A stretch of DNA of 64,000 bases. It comes from Pelatocladus maniniholoensis HA4357-MV3. GTDB lineage: Bacteria > Cyanobacteriota > Cyanobacteriia > Cyanobacteriales > Nostocaceae. Below, piece after piece: positions 8,441-16,457 of the stretch (the stretch's first letter is position 1; each line of letters opens with the position of its first letter). The notes under the pieces are model-generated. The model made no database searches. It was not told the origin of the DNA and saw nothing but the letters and a program-made list of their open reading frames with translations. The DNA is taken from NCBI GenBank assembly GCA_019359115.1, contig JAHHHW010000167.1, forward strand, positions 40,299 through 104,298. Direction: 5' to 3'. The position numbers and the translations under genes are program-made.

Positions 8441-9985
8441 TTATGAGTCGTCCTGACTCGGTTGAGAAAATAAGCTGGGATCAAGATAGTTAATACGTGC
8501 CAAGGGACTGAGCGCAGTTAAGATTTGAGCGCCATAGCTACGGTTGACAACTCTACCATCAAGTAAAGCTACAATACCTTGACTTTCTCTTGCTGGGGCG
8601 ATCGCTCTTTGTAATTCGTTTAAAGCGGCTGGCAATAAATATAAACGAAACCAGTCTTGATGCGATCGCTTATAGTAAGCAACTCTTCCCGCTACCAATG
8701 GATGTTCTAAAGATGGTAAAGGTAAAGTCGCGATCACAAGCAATTGTGGTGCAGGTAAAACTCTTTGATGTTCTCGCCAAAATTCCCAACCACTAACTAA
8801 AATACCATTTTCGTCCAAACAAGTTTTTTCTACTTGGACTCGCGAACCAAATTCCGAAGCTAAGATTGCTCCCACTTGAGACTTTAATGGCACATCCCCT
8901 ACCAACACCACCGTCAATCCTGATGATGTCGCACTCAGACAGACTAATGTCCGCACTTTATGAATAAATGCTGCTTGAAATTCTGGGGTATTTGGTAAGG
9001 GCAATTGATACGGTATGTAAAGTTGAATCGCTTCAGTTTGGCTATCCGAGAACTTTAAACAAGTCAACTCCTGATCTACTAAGCCAAGGTGTTGGCGAAA
9101 AATAGGAGCCTCGGTTTCTGGTTCTAAGGAACTACCAATTAATACCACAGGTTGGCGTTGCCAAATCGGCGTCAGTATTCCTGCTATGTCAATCGGAGCG
9201 CTGTGTAAAGAAAATAAGCCTTGACGACGGCTAATAGTAGCCCAGAGGAGAGTAAGGGAAGTAGAAGAGTGCTGGAATTGTTGCCAAAATTTTTTCCAAG
9301 CATCAGGGAGAGTATCTATATCTATATCTAAAGCTGAATACAGACAGTTCAAAAATTCTGTTTCTGTTTGAGAAATCAAATAACATTCGTAGGGATTTGC
9401 AGGATGCTGAAATAGTTCGTGTGTAAGTTTTGCTCGTACAGAGCGAATTTCCTCAGCAACGTGTGGGCAGGCAAGTATCAATTGATCCCAGTCTTGCGCT
9501 TCCCAGGTGACAGTAAGTTGATCGCGCACCCAAGTTTCTAAATCGTCTACGCCATCAATAATTGTAGGAATGCCAGATGGAAAATTATCTTTGGGTGTTA
9601 GTTGTGCTTTTAACCAAGCTTGAGGAGAAATCAAAAATAGTCCTTGAAACTCACCACCTGGCCAGATATCACCTGTCTTAATCGACTTATTGACTCCCAG
9701 CCACTGCTGTAAGCGGGGAATTTCCACTTTCACAAGACGTTGCTGCACAACTTCAGAAGCAACGATAATCACAGGGCCATACCACATCAAAGCCGATGCT
9801 ACAAAGCTTGTGCGATATCGCCCTTGATAGCCGCAAGCCGCACCCACTTGAATCAGGGCGCTACGTCCCAAGCGCAGGGCGCGTGCAACCAACCGTGCCA
9901 TCGTTAAATGATGGGGCCAGGAAGGGAAACCCGCCTGCGATCGCAGGAAGTTATGTAATGATAAATGAACTTCTGCCTCAATCAC
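8441..9985 (-). CDS. DinG/Rad3-like helicase-related protein with degenerate motifs
   Basis: This 514-residue protein shows the overall layout of DinG-type helicases but with eroded catalytic motifs. Where Walker A is expected the sequence reads ALIQVGAACGYQGRYRT instead of a GxGKS/T loop, and the DEAH position reads IIDGVDDLE. The C-terminal part keeps DinG-like landmarks, LQRAIAPARESQGIVALLDGRVVNRSYGAQIL, where functional helicases have an arginine-rich motif VI (GRLIR). It starts at a GTG (9983-9985); the only upstream ATG frame is closed at once by a stop. It probably lacks ATPase activity and may bind nucleic acid. Distant homology to DinG is my reading by eye. Confidence 0.6.
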   Translation of the reverse strand: MIEAEVHLSLHNFLRSQAGFPSWPHHLTMARLVARALRLGRSALIQVGAACGYQGRYRTSFVASALMWYGPVIIVASEVVQQRLVKVEIPRLQQWLGVNKSIKTGDIWPGGEFQGLFLISPQAWLKAQLTPKDNFPSGIPTIIDGVDDLETWVRDQLTVTWEAQDWDQLILACPHVAEEIRSVRAKLTHELFQHPANPYECYLISQTETEFLNCLYSALDIDIDTLPDAWKKFWQQFQHSSTSLTLLWATISRRQGLFSLHSAPIDIAGILTPIWQRQPVVLIGSSLEPETEAPIFRQHLGLVDQELTCLKFSDSQTEAIQLYIPYQLPLPNTPEFQAAFIHKVRTLVCLSATSSGLTVVLVGDVPLKSQVGAILASEFGSRVQVEKTCLDENGILVSGWEFWREHQRVLPAPQLLVIATLPLPSLEHPLVAGRVAYYKRSHQDWFRLYLLPAALNELQRAIAPARESQGIVALLDGRVVNRSYGAQILTALSPLARINYLDPSLFSQPSQDDS

Positions 9986-10034
9986 ACGCTTTTCATTCCA
10001 TACAAAGTGATTTTTGCTTGCAATAGCCCCACTT

Positions 10035-10120
10035 ATATTATTCAGTTATCAGTTATCAGTGACCAGTCATCAGACTAATAATCGATAACTGATAACTGTG
10101 AACTGATAACTGTTAACTGA
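10035..10120. repeat. Short tandem and inverted repeats (CAGTTAT/ATAACTG)
   Basis: Several copies of CAGTTAT are followed by several copies of its complement ATAACTG (as in CTGATAACTGTGAACTGATAACTG), giving a potential long imperfect hairpin between the helicase-like gene and the M48 peptidase gene. It is the STRR class common in Nostocales genomes. No gene lies here. Confidence 0.6.
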
Positions 10121-10136
10121 CCAATTGCCCTAAATT

Positions 10137-11108
10137 ATGCCAACTTATAGAGGAATTTCCAGCGAAGCTTTTAGACATCCCCTGGATCTGCAAGCTGAAC
10201 AAACATTGCGTAGTTTACCGGGATTTGATTTAGTCGCCCGTAAACTGATGGAATTTATCTACGAGCGCCCCCAGTTAATTTATCTAATGGGCAACACCAT
10301 CCAAGTTGGGCCTCGTCAATACTCCACTATTTACCAGATTTTTCGCCAATGTGTGTGGGATTTGGATATTTATCCAGAACCAGCACTGTTTGTTTCACAA
10401 AATCCCCAAGCCGATAGCTATGCACTAGGGCAAGAACATCCTTATATAGTCATAAATACAGGGATATTAGACTTACTAAACGAAGCCGAAATTAGGGCGG
10501 TGCTAGCCCATGAACTGGGGCATATTAAATGTGGTCATACTATTTTAATTCAAATGGCGATGGGGGCGATGAGTGCTGCTTCTGCCCTGGGGAGATTTAC
10601 TTTTGGTATTGGTAATTTTGTTACACCAGCATTAATTTATGCTTTTTTTGAATGGCGACGCAAAGCAGAGCTATCAGCAGATCGAGCCGCATTATTATTA
10701 GTAGATGACTTAAATACCGTGATGACATCAATGATGAGAAGTGCGGGTGGCAGTATAAAATATGCCAATGAATGTAGTTTAAAAGAGTTAATTCGTCAGT
10801 CAGAAAATTATCAAGTACTTGACGAAGATGAATTAAATCAAGTCTATAAATTTTTGGTTTACAGTGGCGCTCAAAGCGAGATGTTGAGCCATTCTTTTCC
10901 TGTAGAACGCTTGCGTTATCTACAGGAGTGGGCAGTATCAACAGAATATCAGCAAATCAAGCAAGGAAATTATGTGCGATCGCCTGCATCGGGATCAGTA
11001 GATGTGAAAGCAACAGAAAATTCTACCCAAAACCCAGAAATCGAAAAATTACAACGAAAAATTGAAGAATTGCAAAGACAGATTAATAAAATGAAAAAAT
11101 CAGGTTGA
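10137..11108 (+). CDS. M48-family zinc metallopeptidase
   Basis: The 323-residue protein contains HELGH at residues 125-129, the zinc-binding catalytic motif of M48 (Ste24/HtpX-type) peptidases, with the downstream acidic ligand likely in AELSADRAA (about residues 180-188). A moderately hydrophobic stretch follows HELGH (residues 136-170). The C-terminus is a short coiled coil (IEKLQRKIEELQRQINKMK). There is no N-terminal signal peptide. M48 proteins of this kind process or degrade membrane and envelope proteins; the substrate is unknown. The next gene starts 67 bp downstream on the same strand. Confidence 0.9.
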   Translation: MPTYRGISSEAFRHPLDLQAEQTLRSLPGFDLVARKLMEFIYERPQLIYLMGNTIQVGPRQYSTIYQIFRQCVWDLDIYPEPALFVSQNPQADSYALGQEHPYIVINTGILDLLNEAEIRAVLAHELGHIKCGHTILIQMAMGAMSAASALGRFTFGIGNFVTPALIYAFFEWRRKAELSADRAALLLVDDLNTVMTSMMRSAGGSIKYANECSLKELIRQSENYQVLDEDELNQVYKFLVYSGAQSEMLSHSFPVERLRYLQEWAVSTEYQQIKQGNYVRSPASGSVDVKATENSTQNPEIEKLQRKIEELQRQINKMKKSG

Positions 11109-11174
11109 GTGGGGATCGGGGATCGGAGAATTATTAACCACTAACCACAAACTAACAAGTAAAAATTTTTCAAC

Positions 11175-11570
11175 ATGACGCTCAAATTTACCAAGTTTCT
11201 ATGTGCCTTCAGTATAATTTTTCTGCTTGTTGTCTTATCACCGACAATGGCTTTGGCTTCCTCTGTTAAATTTAATACAAGTTATGCTGTAACTATTGCC
11301 ATAACAGCGAAATCATCCTTAGAGATGAATCTTACCCCGCAAGTACGGCAACAACTTCAAGCAGTACGTCAACGGCGTAATCGAGAGATTCAAAAAGTTT
11401 TGAACTCATCTCAATTGACTCAATTGACTCACAACTTACGTTCTGGTGATGATTTTCATCAAGCACTAGACAAACTCAATTTACAAGGCGATCAAAAGGA
11501 AATGGTAGAGGCGATTGTCAAAATTTGTGATTTGAAAACAAAAGCAATATTATCTCGCTTTTCACCATAA
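11175..11570 (+). CDS. Small secreted protein, Spy/CpxP-like in layout
   Basis: The 131-residue protein has a signal peptide (hydrophobic FLCAFSIIFLLVVLSPTMALAS, cleavage likely after MALA). The mature part is helical and charged: NLTPQVRQQLQAVRQRRNREIQKVLNSSQLTQL, recalling the LTxxQ repeats of Spy/CpxP periplasmic chaperones, though identity is not established. It lies close behind the M48 peptidase gene and may be cotranscribed with it. Confidence 0.55.
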   Translation: MTLKFTKFLCAFSIIFLLVVLSPTMALASSVKFNTSYAVTIAITAKSSLEMNLTPQVRQQLQAVRQRRNREIQKVLNSSQLTQLTHNLRSGDDFHQALDKLNLQGDQKEMVEAIVKICDLKTKAILSRFSP

Positions 11571-11985
11571 ACGAACCTATTCTTTATCGTTGAGTATATT
11601 GTGAGAATGGCGATCGCGTGCGGTGAATCCTGTGATCGCTGTATGTATGGTCAAATACAGCGTATTGCAGGTTTATGAGGTACAGACTATTCGGTCATAA
11701 ATTATAAGAAAGTTTTTCACTCAATCAGAGATGTACCTCATTTACTTGAAAACTGCTGTATATATGTTCAGCTCCTATCTTCTGCAACAATCCTGATCGC
11801 TTTAGCTGTAGGTGGAGTTCGTGTTTCACGCGCGTCAATCTCTGTTTTTTCAGAATCTCCCTAAAGGTTGATATTAGAATAACTCCATCAACAATAAACT
11901 TGATGCAGGTTTGACATATAAATGACAAATATCTGAGAAATAAATAATTTATTGTCTTAATAAAATAAATTCAAAAATAATACTT
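11571..11985. other. Intergenic region holding a MITE
   Basis: No supported gene lies in these 415 bp. The small open frame on the minus strand at 11725-11928 overlaps the terminal repeat of a MITE (11655-11761) and is not convincing. The rest is AT-rich and includes the upstream region of the small membrane protein gene at 11986. Confidence 0.5.
11655..11761. mobile_element. Small MITE-like element, 107 bp
   Basis: The two ends are inverted copies. ATACAGC (11655-11661) pairs with GCTGTAT (11755-11761), and TGAGGTACA (11676-11684) with TGTACCTCA (11732-11740); both pairs are equally spaced, giving imperfect terminal repeats of about 30 bp. There is no coding capacity. I could not identify a target duplication. 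Confidence 0.6.
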
Positions 11986-12216
11986 ATGAACTCACACTAC
12001 TTAGCACAAACAATTTCAGAAACCTCATTACCAAATAATCAGCAACAAGACCCATTGATCGCTAAAAATTTACAAAGAGAACAATATATTGGTATTTTTA
12101 GCCTTGCGATCGCTTTAATTGCAGCTGTCGGAATCATCAGTCGCCGAGTCGAATATGCTATTTTGTTCGCTATTGCTCTAAGCCTTGTTCTCATTGCTTT
12201 CTTTTTATTCATCTAA
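11986..12216 (+). CDS. Small membrane protein of unknown function
   Basis: This 76-residue protein has a polar glutamine- and asparagine-containing N-terminus and two hydrophobic segments (IGIFSLAIALIAAVGII and ILFAIALSLVLIAFFLFI) separated by SRRVEYA, so it is probably a two-pass membrane protein. I do not recognise a family. It stands alone, followed by a 220-bp gap. Confidence 0.5.
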   Translation: MNSHYLAQTISETSLPNNQQQDPLIAKNLQREQYIGIFSLAIALIAAVGIISRRVEYAILFAIALSLVLIAFFLFI

Positions 12217-12329
12217 AAAAATCGCTTAATTGTTCATAAAATAAGTCAATGGGAATAAACAGAACGCGAGTTACGCAACGTGAACAACCTTGAAACGCTT
12301 AGGAATGAGGATTAAATAAAGTGCAAAAT

Positions 12330-12370
12330 TAGGCTGTGTTAGCGGAGCGTAACGCACCGTTTTAAGTTCC
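12330..12370. repeat. Interspersed GC-rich repeat fragment
   Basis: The segment around GCTGTGTTAGCGGAGCGTAACGCACCG (written here in parts: TGTTAGCGGAGCG, TAACGCACCG) is of a type seen repeatedly between cyanobacterial genes. It lies in the gap between the small membrane protein gene and lpxB and has no coding role. Assignment as a repeat is from memory of the motif, not from a second copy in this window. Confidence 0.35.
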
Positions 12371-12437
12371 ATCAGAATTGCATGTTATTAAATTTGCGTT
12401 CCTTACCAATAACAAATGACAAATAACAAATGACTAC

Positions 12438-13592
12438 TTATAGCATTTGCAAAATTTCTTTGGCTGCGCGATCGCACACTCCCGATTCTCCAATACACTG
12501 TTGCATTTTTTCATAATCTGCTTGTATCTGTTGTTTGCGTTCCTGATTGAGCAAAAATCCCATTGCTGCTTGAATAATATTCTCTGGCGTCGCTGTTTTT
12601 TGAAGAAACTCTGGGACAATTGCTTTCATAACAATTAAATTAACTGGGGAAGCAAAAGGAAAATTTATTTTGAGGATATTACGAGCAACCCAGTAAGTAA
12701 AAGGACTGAGACGGTAAATAACTACCTGTGGTACCTTTAACAAGGCGAGTTCTAGATTGACAGTCCCACATTTAGTAAGTGCTAAATCAGCAGCAGCTAG
12801 TACTTCCTGATGTTCATCCGAAACTATCGTTGCTTGTAAACCGTATAGTTGTATCTCTTGTTCGATTTTATGTCGGTAAATTTCCAGAGATAGGGGAATC
12901 CAGAAATGAACTTGCGGTAGTTTAGCTTGAATTACCTGTGCTGCTTGGAACATTACAGGTAGAAGATATTTGAGTTCCTGATGACGAGAAGCTGGTAAAA
13001 GTGCCACAGCGATCGCATCATCGGTAATACTTAATTGACTGCGTGCTGTTTCTCGACTAGGAAATTGTTTTATCCTATCTACGAGTGGATGACCAACCCA
13101 GGTAACTTTCGCACCTTTGTCTTGAAAATAACGCGCTTCTTCAGGGAAAATAGCTAATATTTGATCACTCACATGAAGAATTTGCTTTGTATTCCCAAGA
13201 TTAACCGAAGAAGCCCAAACTTGGGGAGCAATATAATATACAATTGGAACTTGTGGCATTTGGCGGCGCAGATAATTGCCAATACCTAGATTTGGCCCCA
13301 TGTAGTCAATCAACACTACCAAGTCAGGCGGATTTTGCTTGAGATAGGCGATCGCTTGACGCTGAATTTGCAGAGTTGGTAGTACAAAAGTTAGAGATTC
13401 CAACAGACCAAAAGAACCAATTTCGCTAGTATTACCCAGCAAAATTGCTCCTGCTGCTGCCATTTTGTCACCACCAAGCGCCACAATTTCTAATTCCAAC
13501 CCAGCAGCAAAAGCTTGCTGTCGCAGTGCTGTCACCAATAGCGACCCCTGCAAATCGCCAGAAACTTCACCAGTACTAATAAATATTCGCAT
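12438..13592 (-). CDS. lpxB: Lipid-A-disaccharide synthase LpxB
   Basis: The 384-residue protein starts MRIFISTGEVSGDLQGS, the characteristic LpxB N-terminus, and contains LVVLIDYMGPNLGIG, IVYYIAPQVWAS, and LALTKCGTVNLELALLKVPQVVIYR, as in this GT-B glycosyltransferase family. It condenses UDP-2,3-diacylglucosamine with lipid X to give the lipid A disaccharide at the inner face of the plasma membrane. It is the last gene of the minus-strand envelope cluster; a 203-bp repeat-filled gap separates it from lpxA. Length is normal. Confidence 0.96.
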   Translation of the reverse strand: MRIFISTGEVSGDLQGSLLVTALRQQAFAAGLELEIVALGGDKMAAAGAILLGNTSEIGSFGLLESLTFVLPTLQIQRQAIAYLKQNPPDLVVLIDYMGPNLGIGNYLRRQMPQVPIVYYIAPQVWASSVNLGNTKQILHVSDQILAIFPEEARYFQDKGAKVTWVGHPLVDRIKQFPSRETARSQLSITDDAIAVALLPASRHQELKYLLPVMFQAAQVIQAKLPQVHFWIPLSLEIYRHKIEQEIQLYGLQATIVSDEHQEVLAAADLALTKCGTVNLELALLKVPQVVIYRLSPFTYWVARNILKINFPFASPVNLIVMKAIVPEFLQKTATPENIIQAAMGFLLNQERKQQIQADYEKMQQCIGESGVCDRAAKEILQML

Positions 13593-13795
13593 TTTTAGGG
13601 GAAAGGGGAAAGGGGAAAGGGGAAAGAGACGCTACGCGTAGACGCGCAAGCGACTTCTCACAGAGTACGAGGATCGGGAATGGGAACGGGGAACGGGCAA
13701 TGAATGGTATTTCTTCTCTCCCTTCCCTTGTCCCCCTTGTCTCTCTTGTCTCCCTTGTCCCCGATCCCCGATCCCTGATCCCCGATCCCTTCTGA
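13593..13795. repeat. Tandem-repeat-filled spacer between lpxA and lpxB
   Basis: The spacer starts with GGGAAAGGGGAAAGGGGAAA repeats, continues with a palindromic CTACGCGTAG segment, and ends with tandem TCCCTTGTC and CCCGATCCC units. Such low-complexity units recur at many gaps in this window. The open frame across it is repeat translation and not a gene. Confidence 0.7.
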
Positions 13796-14617
13796 TCAAG
13801 ACTCATCATCTCTGTTGCTTGCTTTGCCTTTTCCAGGAATTAAACCACGTCTTCCAGGCATTTGCGAAAGTAACAGAAAACGACGCAAGTGCTGTAATTG
13901 TTCTGTATTTCCTAACAGTTCTACATCTTCCAAAGCGTCTTTGAAGAGTAAATCTGAACGGTAGAGTATGCGGAAGGCTTTTTTCAATATTTGTAATTCA
14001 CTAGCAGAAAAACCAGCGCGTTTGAGTCCCACCAGGTTGAGCGATCGCACTCGCGTCGGATTTCCCTCTACTAACATATATGGTGGTACATCTCGATCAA
14101 TACGACTCATTCCCCCTACCATCGCGTGCTTACCAATATGCACAAATTGATGGATACCGAGAACCCCACTGATTGTTGCTCGTGATTCAATATGAACATG
14201 ACCTGCGATCGCTACCGCATTAGAAATAGTCACAAAGTCTTCAATTACACAGTTATGAGCAACATGTACATAAGCCATTAGTAAATTACCGTTACCAATA
14301 GTTGTAGCTTCTCCTACACCAGTAGCACGGTTAATTGTCACATATTCGCGAATGCGATTATCGTTACCAATTTTGACCCAGCTAGCTTCACCAGCATACT
14401 TTCGATCTTGGGGTTCCATGCCAATAGCAGCCCCCGGAAAAATCTGATTTCGCGCTCCGATTTCTACGTGTCCGTCTAGCACTACATGAGCGCCAATTGT
14501 CGTATCAGGGCCTACTTTCACATGCCCACCAATCACAGCATAGGCACCGACTTCCACTGTCGGGTGCAGATCCGCGTTAGGATGAATTACAGCAGTTGGA
14601 TGAATAAGCGTTTTCAA
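13796..14617 (-). CDS. lpxA: UDP-N-acetylglucosamine acyltransferase LpxA
   Basis: The 273-residue protein consists of hexapeptide repeats forming a left-handed beta helix (IHPTAVIHPNADLHPTVEVG and following) and a C-terminal helical region. The conserved segment GNLLMAYVHVAHNC holds the catalytic histidine. IHQFVHIGKHAMVGG and NPTRVRSLNLVGLKRAGF are typical of LpxA. It transfers the first 3-hydroxyacyl chain onto UDP-GlcNAc, the first step of lipid A synthesis. It lies between fabZ and lpxB. Confidence 0.96.
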   Translation of the reverse strand: MKTLIHPTAVIHPNADLHPTVEVGAYAVIGGHVKVGPDTTIGAHVVLDGHVEIGARNQIFPGAAIGMEPQDRKYAGEASWVKIGNDNRIREYVTINRATGVGEATTIGNGNLLMAYVHVAHNCVIEDFVTISNAVAIAGHVHIESRATISGVLGIHQFVHIGKHAMVGGMSRIDRDVPPYMLVEGNPTRVRSLNLVGLKRAGFSASELQILKKAFRILYRSDLLFKDALEDVELLGNTEQLQHLRRFLLLSQMPGRRGLIPGKGKASNRDDES

Positions 14618-14836
14618 GGGTGCATCTCCAAAACAGTAAGCGTGCTAAGTTTTTTGCCAAACGCGCCACGGAGCGTCTGAGTTCAGTAGCCGAAAGCATC
14701 AAGTTTTTACAGGTGTGAGGGCAGTGAATATATGGAAATCAGACTGTAACAGTTGTTTTTTGTTGTTGCTGATATTCCGAATACAAAATTTTGTAGAGGC
14801 GCTTTACGCTGATGCCCCTACTAATAGAATAAATTT

Positions 14837-15367
14837 TCAGCTTACGAGGGAAAACATTAATTCACCTTCAGCAACTAACTGACCGTCAACCTCGGCGTGA
14901 GCCTGCATCTTACCGAAACGACGTTGTTTGATCCATAACAGTTCCACAGTCATGATTAGTTGATCACCGGGAACAACTTGGCGACGGAAGCGGACTTTAT
15001 CTATACCAGCAAATAGGAAGAGTCCGCCTTTTAATTTTGGCACTTGTGTCATCACGACACCACCAACTTGTGCCATTGCTTCTACAATTAGCACACCTGG
15101 CATGATCGGACGTCCTGGAAAATGTCCTTGAAAATGGGGTTCATTAATTGTGACGTTTTTAATGCCAATAGCTCGTTTCCCTGGTGTGTAGTCAATAATC
15201 TTATCTACAAGTGCAAAGGGATAACGATGGGGTAGAAGTTTTTGAATTTCTTCCGCCGTGAACATCACTTTTGTTTCTGATGTGCTTGTAGTGGAATTCT
15301 CAGACTGCTCCTGGGTAGGTGCAGATGTCGGATTATCGGTAGAATTCACTTCGGTGACAATTGCCAT
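14837..15367 (-). CDS. fabZ: 3-hydroxyacyl-ACP dehydratase FabZ
   Basis: The 176-residue protein contains the hotdog-fold dehydratase core [17 protein letters not shown] and [19 protein letters not shown], with the catalytic His and Glu of the FabZ family. It supplies unsaturated acyl-ACP for fatty-acid elongation and balances use of hydroxyacyl-ACP with LpxA and LpxC. The first 40 residues are a Thr/Ser/Glu-rich extension ([20 protein letters not shown]) that is not part of the catalytic domain. It sits between lpxC and lpxA. Confidence 0.96.
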   Translation of the reverse strand: MAIVTEVNSTDNPTSAPTQEQSENSTTSTSETKVMFTAEEIQKLLPHRYPFALVDKIIDYTPGKRAIGIKNVTINEPHFQGHFPGRPIMPGVLIVEAMAQVGGVVMTQVPKLKGGLFLFAGIDKVRFRRQVVPGDQLIMTVELLWIKQRRFGKMQAHAEVDGQLVAEGELMFSLVS

Positions 15368-15492
15368 TGATTGTGTGGTTGATTTTTAGGTGTAGTCTAG
15401 TAGGCGATCAAATTATGTTTGTTAGTAGTTATTAGTTAGTATTTTGTTGTCAAAATACCACTAACTAACCACTATCTACAAACCAATAACCA

Positions 15493-16356
15493 CTAACGCA
15501 ATTCCCAAATTTTCTGTGCCAGTTGCACATGTAAATTGTGGCTGGCTTTATATGCCAAAAAATGAGCATGAGGGAAAATTCCTAATAAACTCAAATCTCC
15601 TACTAGATCCAAAATTTTATGACGTACTGGCTCATTTGCAAATCTTAATGGTGGATTTAGCCAACCATCTGGCCCACACACAAGAGCATTTTCTAGGCTT
15701 CCACCCTTAATTAACCCGGATTTTTGCAGGTATTCAATTTGATGTAGTAAACCAAAAGTACGGGCTGGGGCTATTTCTGTTGTAAAGTTAGCATCAGATT
15801 TTTCTGATTCCGGAAGTAGTGACCAGCTGTGCCATTGATTACCAATCGCAGGTAATTCAAAATTAATGCCGTAGGTAAAGCGAGTAGTTGGTGCAGGGAG
15901 AGCGCAAACAAAAGCATCGTCCTGACGAACCCATATAGGCTCATTGATAGATACAGCAATATTGGATTCTGTATTTGAGCTTTGGGACACTAAACCCACT
16001 TGAGCAATACTTTCTGCCCATAGTTTTGCCGAACCATCTAAAAGCGGTACTTCTGGCCCGTCAATTTCAATGCGAGCATTGTCTACACCCATACCCGCCA
16101 GTGCTGCTAATAAATGTTCCACAGTCCGAACACTTTTCTCATCTTTGCCTAACTGAGTTGAGAGAACAGTCTGACTGACGGCAGGTACTTGAGCTGGAAT
16201 AATTGGCGTGTTTGGTAAGTCTGTGCGGACAAAGTAACGTCCGCTATCTGCTTGTGTTGGTATGATCTGCACCCTAGTATTTACACCACTATGCAGTCCT
16301 ACCCCTGTAAGAATAATTTCAGCTGCGAGAGTTTGCTGCATATAGTTATTAGTCAT
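15493..16356 (-). CDS. lpxC: UDP-3-O-acyl-N-acetylglucosamine deacetylase LpxC
   Basis: The 287-residue protein shows [29 protein letters not shown] and [12 protein letters not shown], then [16 protein letters not shown] with the zinc-binding HxxxD pattern, all hallmarks of LpxC. It catalyses the committed deacetylation step of lipid A synthesis. The start is uncertain: the ATG at 16356 lies inside a CATTAGT-type tandem repeat, while the second ATG at 16341 (MQQTLAAEI) gives the usual family N-terminus and may be the real start. Confidence 0.95.
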   Translation of the reverse strand: MTNNYMQQTLAAEIILTGVGLHSGVNTRVQIIPTQADSGRYFVRTDLPNTPIIPAQVPAVSQTVLSTQLGKDEKSVRTVEHLLAALAGMGVDNARIEIDGPEVPLLDGSAKLWAESIAQVGLVSQSSNTESNIAVSINEPIWVRQDDAFVCALPAPTTRFTYGINFELPAIGNQWHSWSLLPESEKSDANFTTEIAPARTFGLLHQIEYLQKSGLIKGGSLENALVCGPDGWLNPPLRFANEPVRHKILDLVGDLSLLGIFPHAHFLAYKASHNLHVQLAQKIWELR

Positions 16357-16457
16357 TAGTCATTTGTCCTCTGTCATTAGTCATTTGTTATTTGTCCATA
16401 GTCAAAAGTCCCTACGTTAACAAGTTTTTGACTATTAACCAATGACCAATGACGAAA

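Noticed and set aside
11725..11928. 67-codon minus-strand frame
   Set aside because: It runs through the terminal repeat of a MITE and has no credible start.
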